Positions 41,180-49,918 of a DNA stretch of 51,252 nt are shown in pieces; positions within the stretch are counted from its first letter, which is position 1, and the number at the start of each line of letters is the position of its first letter. This DNA comes from DTU032 sp964346175. GTDB taxonomy: Bacteria; Bacillota; Clostridia; Saccharofermentanales; DTU023. The position numbers and the translations under genes were made by a program. The DNA lies in the NCBI GenBank assembly GCA_964346175.1, contig CAYFTG010000009.1, positions 1 to 51,252 of the forward strand, given 5' to 3'. Under the pieces are notes generated by a model that did no database searches, was not told the origin of the DNA, and was given only the letters and a program-made list of their open reading frames with translations.

Positions 41180-42088
41180 TTATATCAAGCCCATGTAAGC
41201 CACTGCCAGCACAAATATTCCCAAAGCGATGCGATACCAAGCAAAAGGTTTGAAATTATTCGTCCTGATATATTTGAGCAAGCCGCGAATGACAAAGATG
41301 GAAACCAAAAACGCCGTGAGCATACCGACAAAAATCACCAAAACTTGAGTGCTGTTTATCTCTGCCTCGTAGCGGAAAAGCTTAAGCACATTTGCCCCGA
41401 TCATAACCGGAACCGCCAGATAGAAGGTGAACTTAGCCGCTAAAGGACGCGAAAGCCCAATCAGCAGCGCTCCTAAGATGGTAATGCCCGAACGCGAAGT
41501 TCCGGGAAAGACTGCTGCAATAACTTGAAACAGGCCAATGATGACGGCAATCCGCCAGTCGATTTGATTGATTTCATTTATGCTGCTTTTTTTAGAAGAA
41601 ACATAATTTTCCACTAAAATGAAAGCTATACCTACCGCAATCAAAGCAATAGCAACCGATATAGGGTTATAAAAGAGGCGTTCAAAGGTATCTTGAAACA
41701 GCAGTCCTACAAGCGCAGCAGGGATAACAGCAATCAGAATATTGACCCACATGCGCAGCTGCGATTTGCTCAGTAGTAGGGAATCCGAAAAGAAACTCAT
41801 ATATTCCGCTTCGTCCCAAGATTCCGGAGACAAATCTAAGGTCGTCCTTCGTTTCAAGGGCCAGAGATCCGGCCAGAAATTGATTATGACAGCCATGATG
41901 GATCCAAGGTGTAAGCTGACCATGAACAATGAGAAAAAGGCTGACGCCTGATCCGTTGACGTACCTACATTAAGCGGCATCCATTCCTCCAAAAGGATTA
42001 GATGACCGGTGCTGCTGATAGGCAGCCACTCGCTAATCCCTTGGACAATGCCGTAAACTATTGCTTTTAATAATTCAAACCATTCCAT
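41180..42088 (-). CDS. uppP: undecaprenyl-diphosphate phosphatase
   Basis: UppP (BacA) recycles the undecaprenyl carrier of cell-wall synthesis. The 302-residue integral membrane protein has the two catalytic motifs GISEWLPISSTGHL (near residue 16) and FPGTSRSGITI (near residue 193), with about eight membrane helices. It is on the same strand as cobT and follows the 1093-residue surface protein gene after 77 bp. Confidence 0.96.
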   Translation of the reverse strand: MEWFELLKAIVYGIVQGISEWLPISSTGHLILLEEWMPLNVGTSTDQASAFFSLFMVSLHLGSIMAVIINFWPDLWPLKRRTTLDLSPESWDEAEYMSFFSDSLLLSKSQLRMWVNILIAVIPAALVGLLFQDTFERLFYNPISVAIALIAVGIAFILVENYVSSKKSSINEINQIDWRIAVIIGLFQVIAAVFPGTSRSGITILGALLIGLSRPLAAKFTFYLAVPVMIGANVLKLFRYEAEINSTQVLVIFVGMLTAFLVSIFVIRGLLKYIRTNNFKPFAWYRIALGIFVLAVAYMGLI

Positions 42089-42165
42089 TTACAACCCTCT
42101 TCTACGTTTTTTTTGCGAACTCATAACGGCTAGTATTGCACGAATTCAAGAGCCTGACAACATCC

Positions 42166-45100
42166 TCACTCAGCGGTGACTAGCTCCAGCACCAAAAATC
42201 CCCCCGGCATGACCGAAAAGGAAGTTCTGATATGTTTTTGCTCTTCTTCTCGAATAAGTCGGCCCTTATGATCGTAGCCTTTCTGCGTTATCGTCTCCAA
42301 CTCCGGCAGACCGCGCAAAGTGAATTGCTCCGCATTCTCGCCCAAATTTACTGCCACGAACAAGTAAGTCTGCTCGTTTTTGAAAGAAAAAAGCAGGAGG
42401 CTCGAATCTGCCGTTGCTTCCTGTCCGGGGAGTTCTGAGGCTGCATCAAGCAGCGGTTCTCGTTCAGCCCTGTCCAGCACCCGCGCGCCCTGAAGCGACT
42501 CAGCCAGTTCTAAGAGTGAAATTTGTGCATTATTCCCCTCGTAATAAGACTGATTTAACAGGTTTACATCTAGCAAGACCAGCTCGTTATCGTTTTCGAG
42601 TGCGGCCAGACTTAGAGCAGCCACATCAGCCACTCGCAAGGGTGTGCTTAATGCATCTCCATGATGCAAGGAAGAAATCAATTCGGGGCGGAACGAGCTG
42701 CCAATTATCGTTCGCCGCGGCAGCGACTGCTGCCACTCGCTCAAGAAAACTTCTAATTCAGATTCACTTTTCAGCATTTCCTGATCACTATGTAAAACAC
42801 TGGCGTGGAAATCAACATTGGTTCGTAGACCGCCGTCTTCATATTCCATACCGTCAATAAAAACCAATTTATTTGCAATCTCCGGATAGATGGCAGATTT
42901 CTGACATTGCTCCACCGCCCAGTTGACGCGCTGCGCTTTTAATCCGTCTGAAGGAAAGGTATCTGCGCTGTCTGCAAGCTCTATGTACACAAGATCGAAA
43001 GCATCGGTCCAGCGTCCAAGAACTCCTTCATTGGCTCTAATTCTGCCGTAGGTTGAAAGCGGTGAGCCGGCCAAATATTCCAGAAGCTTATCGATTTCCT
43101 CTTCTCCCGCTCTGGCATCCAGCACCAGCCAAGGTGAAGCATTGACCTCTTCTGCCAGTTGCAGAACGGATCCTAGATTATGACGCTCACTCAAGCCTTT
43201 GCTGTTAGCTAAACGATAACTGGTTTCACCCTCCGGCAACACCCAAGAAAAAGGACTGAAGCCCGGTTTTCCAATTGGAACACAGTCCAGTCGCAAGACC
43301 GGAAATTCCGGAGAAACGGCAGCGAGGTTTTTCACTAAGGACGATATGTTATCTGGTTCTTCGTCTGTGCGACCCATAAAAACATTGTCGAGATAGATGC
43401 GGGCATCTCCGGAAAAACCAATGTTAAGAAAAACCTCATCTTGAGGATTGAGCGCCCGCGGCAACAGTAGCACCGTATTGATGTGTTGCCAGCCTTTCTT
43501 CACTTCGATTTCTTCATAAACTTCAAAATTCGAACCCGAGAGCCAAATTTCCAAAGGTCCTTGCATGTCTCCTTCAAGACAAATATCAAACTCGAGAGGA
43601 TAAACAGAGGGTTCCACGGCTCTGATTAGATTCTCTGTGTCGATTTTCTGCACCAAACGCACATCCAAATATGGACGCATCGGATTTAGGAGCTGCTCGC
43701 CGATTAAAGCTTTACGTCGCAAGGAAAAAAGATTCTGCTTATCCAGTCGAGCGTCCGCTTCCTGATAAGACACCTCTACATCTTCCTGTGCTTGCTCTAT
43801 TCGCAAGACGCTGCCTCGTGGTCTACGTTTGAGCAGAGTATCGTCAGATTTTTCGACGTAGCCACTCTCAGACACAGGAACGATTGCTGCCTCAGCCTTG
43901 CCTGATACAAGCCACTCTCCGCTTTGAACATCCACTTCCGGGTATAGCTCCGGCAATTGGGCCGTGTTGAGGGCTACAACAGTTGAAAGATCGACAGTCA
44001 CATAATCACCGGACATAACGTTAGCGGAATCTAAAGCCGGACTAAATGTAAAGACTGATGAAAACGTAGCCCATTCAATATTGCCATCCTCTTTAGCAAT
44101 AAAAACCCGTCCCGACGGTAAGCGTTCCATGTTAGTCATTGCGGCAAGTGAATCTTCGGAATCCCCGACCAATTCCCACTCATCACCTTGGTTCAGCGAC
44201 TGGTAAGCTATGCCCGTTTCGTCAATTACAACAATATGCTCTGAGCTGAACAAGCTCGTCTCCTGCAAATCCGGCCATTCAATTTCCGAAAGCATGTCGG
44301 GAGCAATTGCTTCATCATGTGAGAGTCTTAAAATCGGAAGCAGTAGGTTTCGATCCAAGATCTCAAACTCATCATCACCGTGTTTAACGGCCATAAGGCC
44401 GTCGCTGCCTGCAATAAATATCACGTCTTCGGTTACATCGCCACAAAGCCAGTCTCCCTCAAGCGCTAAACTCTCGTCTCGCTGCCAGTCGATTCCGTTG
44501 TGCGAATATAAAGCGCTGCCGTTTCTGCCTAGGACATACATAATGCCCTCTTCAGGAACCACCAGCGCATTTAAGCTTTCTCCCAGAGTAAGATTGACCT
44601 GTTCAAATTCTCTGCCCCGACCTAAATACAATTGTCCCGCTTGCCCTGCAACTAAATAAAAGCCCGAATCTCCTCCGGCGTCTGCGCGATAGGCCACATC
44701 GTACAAGGGACCGGTACCGATCAGATCTAATTCTGTGAAGTTCAGGCCATCGTCAGACATGTAAAAACGGCCGCCAAGATCAACCGCTAAAAAACCGTCA
44801 CTACCATACACAATAGATGTAATGTCATCGTCGTGACCTGACCTAATTACTTTTATTTCATTGGTTTTGTCGAATGATAACAAAGTCCCGCCTGAGCCTG
44901 CAACTACAACGCGTTCAGCCATTTCTTCAGACTCAGCAAAATCAAACCATTGCACTTTCTTGACGTCATCGGTCAAATTTAAAGCAGTTCTATTGAGCAG
45001 GCGACCGATCTCATAATTGCTGACAGTGGCAGAATGCAGTTTTTGCATCCCCTCATTACTAGAGCGGAAAATGTGGATATCCGCTCCCTTAAAGTAGTCA

Positions 45101-45447
45101 TCTGTCAGTGGTAGATTGCCAATGGAGTCTGTAGCTGTAACCGAGAATCTATCTTCGCTACCTCCGTTCACCAAATATTGCGTCTGTAAGAGAGGCCGGT
45201 CAAAGGCTCCATTTTTAATTAAATTAGCAGACGGTAAAGTGAGTAAATTAACTCCGAGACCGGATATATATTTACTGTTAGCATCCGAAGGCACAATGAA
45301 TGTACTTGCATTGTCAGGTGTCAGATAATTTCTGGCTGACCACAGTATCGCCGTTACCAGCAAAGCAAGCACTAAGAGCACGCAGCCTAATACGACCAGA
45401 GTGCGCTTATGAATTCTTTCGGGCAGATAGCTAGAAAGGGAGCTCAT
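42166..45447 (-). CDS. membrane-anchored extracellular protein: propeller-like domain, jelly-roll-like region and glycosidase-like domain
   Basis: This is a 1093-residue protein with one N-terminal transmembrane helix (about 17-38) and a large outside part. Residues about 150-460 hold repeated blades with BNR/YCF48-like phrases (GSDGFLAVDLGGRFYMSDDG, GRNGSALYSHNGIDWQRD, LNQGDEWELVG), suggesting a beta-propeller. Residues about 590-710 look like a carbohydrate-binding jelly roll (GPLEIWLSGSNFEVYEEIEV). The segment LLEYLAGSPLSTYGRIRANE resembles GH51-type TIM barrels, but where those have the Asn-Glu acid/base pair this has ELADSAD. The C-terminal beta-sandwich (TYLFVAVNLGENAEQF) is also glycosidase-like. 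I infer a binding or sensory surface protein, perhaps without catalytic activity. It overlaps the CPBP protease gene by 4 bp (ATGA). Confidence 0.8.
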   Translation of the reverse strand: MSSLSSYLPERIHKRTLVVLGCVLLVLALLVTAILWSARNYLTPDNASTFIVPSDANSKYISGLGVNLLTLPSANLIKNGAFDRPLLQTQYLVNGGSEDRFSVTATDSIGNLPLTDDYFKGADIHIFRSSNEGMQKLHSATVSNYEIGRLLNRTALNLTDDVKKVQWFDFAESEEMAERVVVAGSGGTLLSFDKTNEIKVIRSGHDDDITSIVYGSDGFLAVDLGGRFYMSDDGLNFTELDLIGTGPLYDVAYRADAGGDSGFYLVAGQAGQLYLGRGREFEQVNLTLGESLNALVVPEEGIMYVLGRNGSALYSHNGIDWQRDESLALEGDWLCGDVTEDVIFIAGSDGLMAVKHGDDEFEILDRNLLLPILRLSHDEAIAPDMLSEIEWPDLQETSLFSSEHIVVIDETGIAYQSLNQGDEWELVGDSEDSLAAMTNMERLPSGRVFIAKEDGNIEWATFSSVFTFSPALDSANVMSGDYVTVDLSTVVALNTAQLPELYPEVDVQSGEWLVSGKAEAAIVPVSESGYVEKSDDTLLKRRPRGSVLRIEQAQEDVEVSYQEADARLDKQNLFSLRRKALIGEQLLNPMRPYLDVRLVQKIDTENLIRAVEPSVYPLEFDICLEGDMQGPLEIWLSGSNFEVYEEIEVKKGWQHINTVLLLPRALNPQDEVFLNIGFSGDARIYLDNVFMGRTDEEPDNISSLVKNLAAVSPEFPVLRLDCVPIGKPGFSPFSWVLPEGETSYRLANSKGLSERHNLGSVLQLAEEVNASPWLVLDARAGEEEIDKLLEYLAGSPLSTYGRIRANEGVLGRWTDAFDLVYIELADSADTFPSDGLKAQRVNWAVEQCQKSAIYPEIANKLVFIDGMEYEDGGLRTNVDFHASVLHSDQEMLKSESELEVFLSEWQQSLPRRTIIGSSFRPELISSLHHGDALSTPLRVADVAALSLAALENDNELVLLDVNLLNQSYYEGNNAQISLLELAESLQGARVLDRAEREPLLDAASELPGQEATADSSLLLFSFKNEQTYLFVAVNLGENAEQFTLRGLPELETITQKGYDHKGRLIREEEQKHIRTSFSVMPGGFLVLELVTAE

Positions 45448-46439
45448 TCCTGACCACCACCGGCTTGTTCGAGACCGGACGAAGCACTAATGCGTTTTGC
45501 TTTATCACGCTTAAACCAGATTATTATCACGGCCAATGCCAGAGGCATAGCAAGGAGCATAATTACTAAAAGAACAGCTCCCCCACGCTCATTCAAGTCC
45601 AGCACCTCTTGTAAAACTCCGCCGCCAATAAAATTGAAGACCATATGCATGAAAATAGGAACGAGTATATTGTTTGTAAACTCATAGGCGAGGGCAAGAA
45701 TTATGCCGGCGAAGAGTACATAGGTACCTTGTACTAGGTTAAAGTGAAAAACTGCAAAAACTAACGAGCTGACAATCACAGTCACCTTACGCGAATAGCG
45801 GAGCGAAAGCTCACCCTGAATTACACCTCTAAACAATAGTTCCTCTGCGATTGGCACCAGTATTACCAAAGCGAGAACTTGAATCCAGAGTTTAGACCCA
45901 GCTGAAGTCAATAACTCCGCTTGGCTCATGTAGTCGCGCAAAGCCTGACCAAAAAAGTTGTCTGCTTCTCGGAACAAGAGCAAAAAAGTCATCCAGAGCT
46001 GCGTCATGCCTATTGTGCCCAAGATCAAGACTGCACTTTCTATGAAGGTTTTTGGACCTTGCTTCTGCAGACGTAATACCCCGGGATCTCTGCGCCGTCG
46101 CAATATTAGATAGAGCAAATAAATCGGTATCAGAATCAGCATGGCCCAGATCGAGCCGATATTTTGCGCATCCGATTCCATGAAAAATTCAATCAAAAGA
46201 TCCGGTCTGCTTAGAACCCGTACTAAATCATCGCCCATTAGTCCGGTTTTTATTGCATAAATAAAAACACGTAAATAAGCCATTATATTTAAAATAATCT
46301 GGTGCAGAAAAAGAAAAAATATTGGCAAAAGAACAGAAGATAACGGAAATTTGCGGCGACCATCACGTCTCTTCCGCTCCTCGTAGCTTAGCGAGACTGT
46401 CTCTGTATCTACTGAATTTGGGCGTTCACGCCATGACAT
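45444..46439 (-). CDS. CPBP family intramembrane glutamic endopeptidase
   Basis: This 331-residue membrane protease starts at ATG 46439 behind GGAGGGGGG. The CPBP/Abi motifs are present: VPIAEELLFRG (EExxxR), VFAVFHFNL (FxxxH) and HMVFNFIGGG. It has about eight membrane segments and a charged C-terminal tail. CPBP proteases process prenylated, signal or bacteriocin peptides in other organisms. The start of the large surface protein overlaps its stop, so it may process or help mature that protein; this is inference. Confidence 0.9.
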   Translation of the reverse strand: MSWRERPNSVDTETVSLSYEERKRRDGRRKFPLSSVLLPIFFLFLHQIILNIMAYLRVFIYAIKTGLMGDDLVRVLSRPDLLIEFFMESDAQNIGSIWAMLILIPIYLLYLILRRRRDPGVLRLQKQGPKTFIESAVLILGTIGMTQLWMTFLLLFREADNFFGQALRDYMSQAELLTSAGSKLWIQVLALVILVPIAEELLFRGVIQGELSLRYSRKVTVIVSSLVFAVFHFNLVQGTYVLFAGIILALAYEFTNNILVPIFMHMVFNFIGGGVLQEVLDLNERGGAVLLVIMLLAMPLALAVIIIWFKRDKAKRISASSGLEQAGGGQE

Positions 46440-46508
46440 ATGTCCCCCCTCCACTTAGAGCAAAACTGACTACTCTCGTGCGCTGGATTGTCAGGGACCA
46501 ATGCTCGC

Positions 46509-46865
46509 TTACGAATCTGATGTAATCGACTCTGCGTAACGATCAAAAAAAACTTCGAATACTGCATCAAGTTCCCTGCGGTCTCTGATCGAGGAGAACA
46601 ATTGCTCTCCGTTGTCGTCCCGCCAGGAGCGCATAATGATAATCTCCGGATCCCGCCGAAAACCATCATCGGGTTCGTAATTATACATAACCGAATATGC
46701 GCGACCTTTGTAGGGAAAATTATCAAGCATAGAGACGTAGTATTCACGTCCCGAGCGCTCATCGATCAGAACTGCCAGAACATCATCTTCAATGCTGCGT
46801 CTGCGGCCTATCGGACGATGTTCCGGTCTTTTAGATGAGCCTGAAGAAGCTTTACTCCTCTTCAT
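46509..46865 (-). CDS. DUF1292 protein (second copy)
   Basis: The product has about 118 residues from ATG 46865, which lies in the end of the first DUF1292 gene and follows GATGAGGAG; the frame is open upstream, so the start is uncertain. A basic N-terminus (KRSKASSGSSKRPEHRP) precedes a DUF1292 core with VLAVLIDERSGREYYVSML and the terminal LDAVFEVFFD. DUF1292 proteins are small Firmicutes proteins of unknown function. The basic tail contrasts with the highly acidic partner. Confidence 0.8.
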   Translation of the reverse strand: MKRSKASSGSSKRPEHRPIGRRRSIEDDVLAVLIDERSGREYYVSMLDNFPYKGRAYSVMYNYEPDDGFRRDPEIIIMRSWRDDNGEQLFSSIRDRRELDAVFEVFFDRYAESITSDS

Positions 46866-47232
46866 TCTCCTCATCCTCGTCCATTTCATCGAGTATAGCT
46901 TCATATACTGCGTAGATGCGATCCTCGTCTTCAGTTTCTAAGCTGATTAGAGATTCTTCACCATCTTCATCACAACTATACTTCATGATCAGCCAGGAAA
47001 AGGCCTCTTCGTCATCTTCGTCCTCGTCATCTTTTGTGACCAGAACGCAGTATTCTTCATCCTCAAAGACAAAATTGTCATAGAAGATAAAGGAAAACTC
47101 CTCATTTGTGTCGGGATCAATGAGAATGATTTCAGCGTCTTCGAAGGCCTCATCAAAATCAAGATCATCATGCGAATTACCACAAGAACAGCCGTCGTTG
47201 TGAGAATTTAAGTAGAGTTTAAAGATATCCAT
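46852..47232 (-). CDS. DUF1292 protein (first copy, acidic)
   Basis: This 126-residue protein has the DUF1292 pattern AEIILIDPDTNEEFSFIFYD and ends LEEEDEDRIYAVYEAILDEMD-like. It is extremely acidic and carries a CSCGNSH motif near the N-terminus. ATG 47232 follows TAGGAGG. Genes of this family commonly follow ruvX (yqgF) and ireB, as here. It overlaps the second DUF1292 gene and has its own promoter and structured leader. Confidence 0.85.
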   Translation of the reverse strand: MDIFKLYLNSHNDGCSCGNSHDDLDFDEAFEDAEIILIDPDTNEEFSFIFYDNFVFEDEEYCVLVTKDDEDEDDEEAFSWLIMKYSCDEDGEESLISLETEDEDRIYAVYEAILDEMDEDEENEEE

Positions 47233-47255
47233 CTTACTTTCCTCCTAATTGTAAA

Positions 47256-47333
47256 CCTAGCACTCAGATCATTTACCGACAGCCGCCTCGCAAGCGCCTG
47301 ATGCCGTTCAAATGTGTGATTTCTGAGTCTAGG
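47256..47333 (-). promoter_or_regulatory. 78-nt structured leader upstream of the DUF1292 genes
   Basis: Complementary segments CCTAG/CTAGG (47256-47260 with 47329-47333) and CTCAGA/TCTGAG (47263-47268 with 47322-47327) form an 11-bp closing stem with a small internal loop; ATTT/AAAT (47271-47274 with 47310-47313) continues it. The apical part is GC-rich. It starts just downstream of the TATAAT box and ends 10 bp before AGGAGG. It may be a cis-regulatory RNA or a ruvX terminator (TTTACAATT follows). Confidence 0.5.
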
Positions 47334-47337
47334 GCAG

Positions 47338-47346
47338 ATTATAGCA
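47338..47346 (-). promoter_or_regulatory. extended -10 promoter of the DUF1292 operon
   Basis: The minus strand reads TGCTATAAT, a perfect extended -10, in the gap after ruvX. The predicted start point is at or next to the first base of the inverted-repeat leader. Confidence 0.6.
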
Positions 47347-47368
47347 GATGCGCGTTAACACGTGTAGC

Positions 47369-47794
47369 CTAAAGAGCACAATCTCGTTCGCTTTCGAGAT
47401 AATCTTGCAAAATTATCTCGGCCGCAATACGGTCAATCAGCCCTTTATCGCGTCCTTTATGTTTCTTGGTATCCTGAAGGATTTCACTAGCCAGCAAGGA
47501 GGTATATCTTTCATCGACTAAAACAACTTCTTTGCCACGGCTGCGCAGCTCTTCAGCAAAAGCGACTGTGAGGTCAGTCATGGCACTTTTATCGCCATCC
47601 GTGCGCAGGGGATAGCCGACGACGATGGTATCCACCTGATTTTCTGAGCACAGTTCTAAGATGCGCTCGATCAGAAGATCTAAGTCCTTACCATTCCATG
47701 TCAGCGTGGAATGCCTTGAGGCTAGGATCCGCAAAGGATCACTCAAGGCAATGCCGACACGGCGCAAACCAAAGTCTATTCCTAAAGCTCTCAT
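47369..47794 (-). CDS. ruvX: Holliday junction resolvase-like protein RuvX/YqgF
   Basis: This 141-residue RNase H-fold protein begins MRALGIDFGLRRVGIALSD, with DTIVVGYPLRTDG and VDERYTSLLA. It has been linked to pre-16S rRNA processing and Holliday junction resolution. It follows ireB by 8 bp, an arrangement conserved in Firmicutes. Confidence 0.95.
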   Translation of the reverse strand: MRALGIDFGLRRVGIALSDPLRILASRHSTLTWNGKDLDLLIERILELCSENQVDTIVVGYPLRTDGDKSAMTDLTVAFAEELRSRGKEVVLVDERYTSLLASEILQDTKKHKGRDKGLIDRIAAEIILQDYLESERDCAL

Positions 47795-47802
47795 AGTACT
47801 GA

Positions 47803-48057
47803 CTATTCGAGACGCTCCACGTATTCCCCGATTATTACAGCCAGCAGATCATCGCGTTCCATGCGCCTGATAACTCCGCGTGCACCCTTATGATTGGTTA
47901 TATAGGTAGGGTCGCCGGAAAGGAAATAGCCAACTAGCTGATTGATAGGGTTATAACCTTTTTCTTCTAAAGAAGCCATCACTTCGGTCATAATCTCATG
48001 AGCCTGTTTCTTGCGGTCGGTAATTATTTCGAAGCGGGCTGTATCACCTTGATCCAT
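47803..48057 (-). CDS. ireB: IreB family regulatory phosphoprotein
   Basis: This 84-residue protein starts at ATG 48057 behind GTGGAGGA. It has EKGYNPINQLVGYFLSGDPTYITNHKGAR, the hallmark of IreB (DUF965). In Enterococcus IreB is phosphorylated by the Ser/Thr kinase IreK and affects cephalosporin tolerance. It lies between mtaB and ruvX in a typical order. Confidence 0.95.
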   Translation of the reverse strand: MDQGDTARFEIITDRKKQAHEIMTEVMASLEEKGYNPINQLVGYFLSGDPTYITNHKGARGVIRRMERDDLLAVIIGEYVERLE

Positions 48058-48095
48058 TAAAAGTCCTCCACTTTCGTACTTTTTACAGTTTATCA

Positions 48096-49451
48096 TCAAT
48101 CGTAAGCTCTAGCTAACGCAAGTGTATCCTCGCGCCCGTAAAGCTGTACTTTGAGCAACTCGCCCCTGCTTATGTGCTGTCCTGCTTGGGGTTCAATAAT
48201 CGTGGGAAGATAGTCCTCTGTATATCCGTGCCACCTACCCTGCTCATCATCTTTTTCCACAAGAACATATCTGCTTTCGCCCAGACTGTTTTCTATGGCT
48301 TTGACTGCCAGATCATGCGCTAATTCATGCATTTTTTCTGCGCGCTCACGCTTGATGTCTCCATGCACCTGATCAGGCAGAGAATATGCGGCTGTATCTT
48401 CACGCCTTGAAAAACGGAACACATGAATGCGCATGAATCCCAGCTCTTCACAGAAACCTAAGGTATCTTGGAAATCCTCTTCTGTCTCTCCGGGGAAACC
48501 GACAATGATGTCAGTGCTGATCCCCGCAGCGGGCAAATACTCGCGTATGGTCTCTACTGCTCGGCGATAACTCTCCCTAGTGTCTCTGCGCCGCATAGCA
48601 CGCAAAATCTTGTCGCTACCACTTTGCAATGACAAGTGAAAATGCGGGCAGGCACGTTCAAGTTTAGCGTAACGTTCCATAAACTCAGAGGAAATAATAC
48701 CGGCGGCATCGAGGGAACTCAGGCGCAAGCGGATCAATCCCGGAATCCTGTTGAGATCTTCTAAAAGATCAATCAAAGCAGGTGCATCTGGATCCTGACG
48801 CCAGTCGCAGGCGTAGGAATTAAGATTGGTTCCGGTCAAGACCAGCTCACCGAAGCCAGCTGCCACCAGTTCCTCCGACTCACGCAGAATTGCTTCGGGC
48901 TGTCGGCTGCGCGCGGGCCCGCGCGCCAGCGTTGTCGCACAATAGGAACAGCGGTTGTCGCAGCCATCTTGAATTTTCAGATAAGCTCGAGTCTCTTCGG
49001 GGAAAGCAGTACCGGGCAGCTCTTCATAGAGAGACCAGAGAGGGTCCGTACTTTCGAGAACCATACGTTTCCTGAGAGCTCCGGCCCCATCTGAAGATTT
49101 TGCTGTCTCCAACTTTTCTATAATTTCATTTAATAGCTGTGATCGACCGACCGTGCCGATGGATAGGTCACAGAGGGATCCCAGATCATTGAGTTCCGAA
49201 TGACAACCGCTACAGACAATGAGTGCTGACGGATTTTGTTTGCGAAAACGCCGCAGCATCTGCCTGCATTTCCGGCCAGCTTCAGCTGTCACCGTGCAGG
49301 AGTTCAAAACATAAACGTCTGCAAATTCGTCAGCTGCGACCAGCTGAAAGCCAGCTGCAGCAGCCTCATTATTGAGAGCGTCCATCTCATATTGATTGGT
49401 CTTGCAGCCCAAAGACTGGGAAGCAAATTTAATTTTCGCCTTTTTATTCAT
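48096..49451 (-). CDS. mtaB: tRNA (N6-threonylcarbamoyladenosine37-C2) methylthiotransferase
   Basis: MtaB adds a methylthio group to t6A37. The 451-residue radical SAM protein has the N-terminal UPF0004 cysteines (SLGCKTNQ, LNSCTVT, CSGCHSE), the SAM cluster motif CDNRCSYC and a C-terminal TRAM domain (about 380-451). It is first in the minus-strand unit mtaB-ireB-ruvX. ATG 49451 follows AAAGAGA. Confidence 0.95.
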   Translation of the reverse strand: MNKKAKIKFASQSLGCKTNQYEMDALNNEAAAAGFQLVAADEFADVYVLNSCTVTAEAGRKCRQMLRRFRKQNPSALIVCSGCHSELNDLGSLCDLSIGTVGRSQLLNEIIEKLETAKSSDGAGALRKRMVLESTDPLWSLYEELPGTAFPEETRAYLKIQDGCDNRCSYCATTLARGPARSRQPEAILRESEELVAAGFGELVLTGTNLNSYACDWRQDPDAPALIDLLEDLNRIPGLIRLRLSSLDAAGIISSEFMERYAKLERACPHFHLSLQSGSDKILRAMRRRDTRESYRRAVETIREYLPAAGISTDIIVGFPGETEEDFQDTLGFCEELGFMRIHVFRFSRREDTAAYSLPDQVHGDIKRERAEKMHELAHDLAVKAIENSLGESRYVLVEKDDEQGRWHGYTEDYLPTIIEPQAGQHISRGELLKVQLYGREDTLALARAYD

Positions 49452-49589
49452 TAAATCTCTTTCACAAAATAATAGTCTTCATCTTAATATACTCAGTCTG
49501 CGTTCCCTTTCCATTATGATACAAAAGCGGTGATTCTGGAAAAATTTCGCACTTTCGTATACACTGAAAATGTTGAATTTGGAGGGAAT

Positions 49590-49826
49590 ATGCGACGTTG
49601 TCAGGTTTTGCTTTCATCTGTAGATCTTGTCAAAGATTTTGTTCGGCTTGTCAATCAATTTCCTGGTCAAATTAGTATTGTTTCAGGTCCTTACGTGGTT
49701 GACGCCAAATCTATTATGGGCATCTTTAGCCTTAATTTGAACGAGCCGGTCACTGTTGAAATGAAGGATGACGTACCAGCTGAACTGATGGAGCGATTAG
49801 CTCCTTTTTCTATCTGTGAGAATTAA
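49590..49826 (+). CDS. HPr-like protein lacking the phosphorylatable histidine
   Basis: This 78-residue protein starts at ATG 49590 behind TTGGAGGGA. The C-terminal half matches HPr, with VVDAKSIMGIFSL containing Ser41, equivalent to regulatory Ser46. The active-site His15 region reads SSVDLVKDF and the whole protein contains no histidine, so it cannot work as a PTS phosphocarrier. By analogy with Crh it may act as a regulator phosphorylated on serine by HPrK. It is isolated between divergent mtaB and convergent secG. Confidence 0.88.
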   Translation: MRRCQVLLSSVDLVKDFVRLVNQFPGQISIVSGPYVVDAKSIMGIFSLNLNEPVTVEMKDDVPAELMERLAPFSICEN

Positions 49827-49860
49827 CAGAGTTCACCCCAGTCAAATATAGCTAGATAAA

Positions 49861-49882
49861 AAAAGAGCCGTGCGGCTCTTTT
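49861..49882. terminator. bidirectional terminator between the HPr-like gene and secG
   Basis: AAAAGAGCC (49861-49869) and GGCTCTTTT (49874-49882) form a 9-bp stem with the tetraloop GTGC. On the minus strand the stem runs into seven T residues, giving the stronger secG terminator. Confidence 0.88.
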
Positions 49883-49918
49883 AATATTTGTAGAAAACTT
49901 GCCTGCTAGCCGGGTTTC

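Noticed and set aside
47233..47368. tRNA or other stable RNA gene after ruvX
   Set aside because: The pairing pattern is a long closing stem with no cloverleaf or CCA end; it fits a leader or terminator better.
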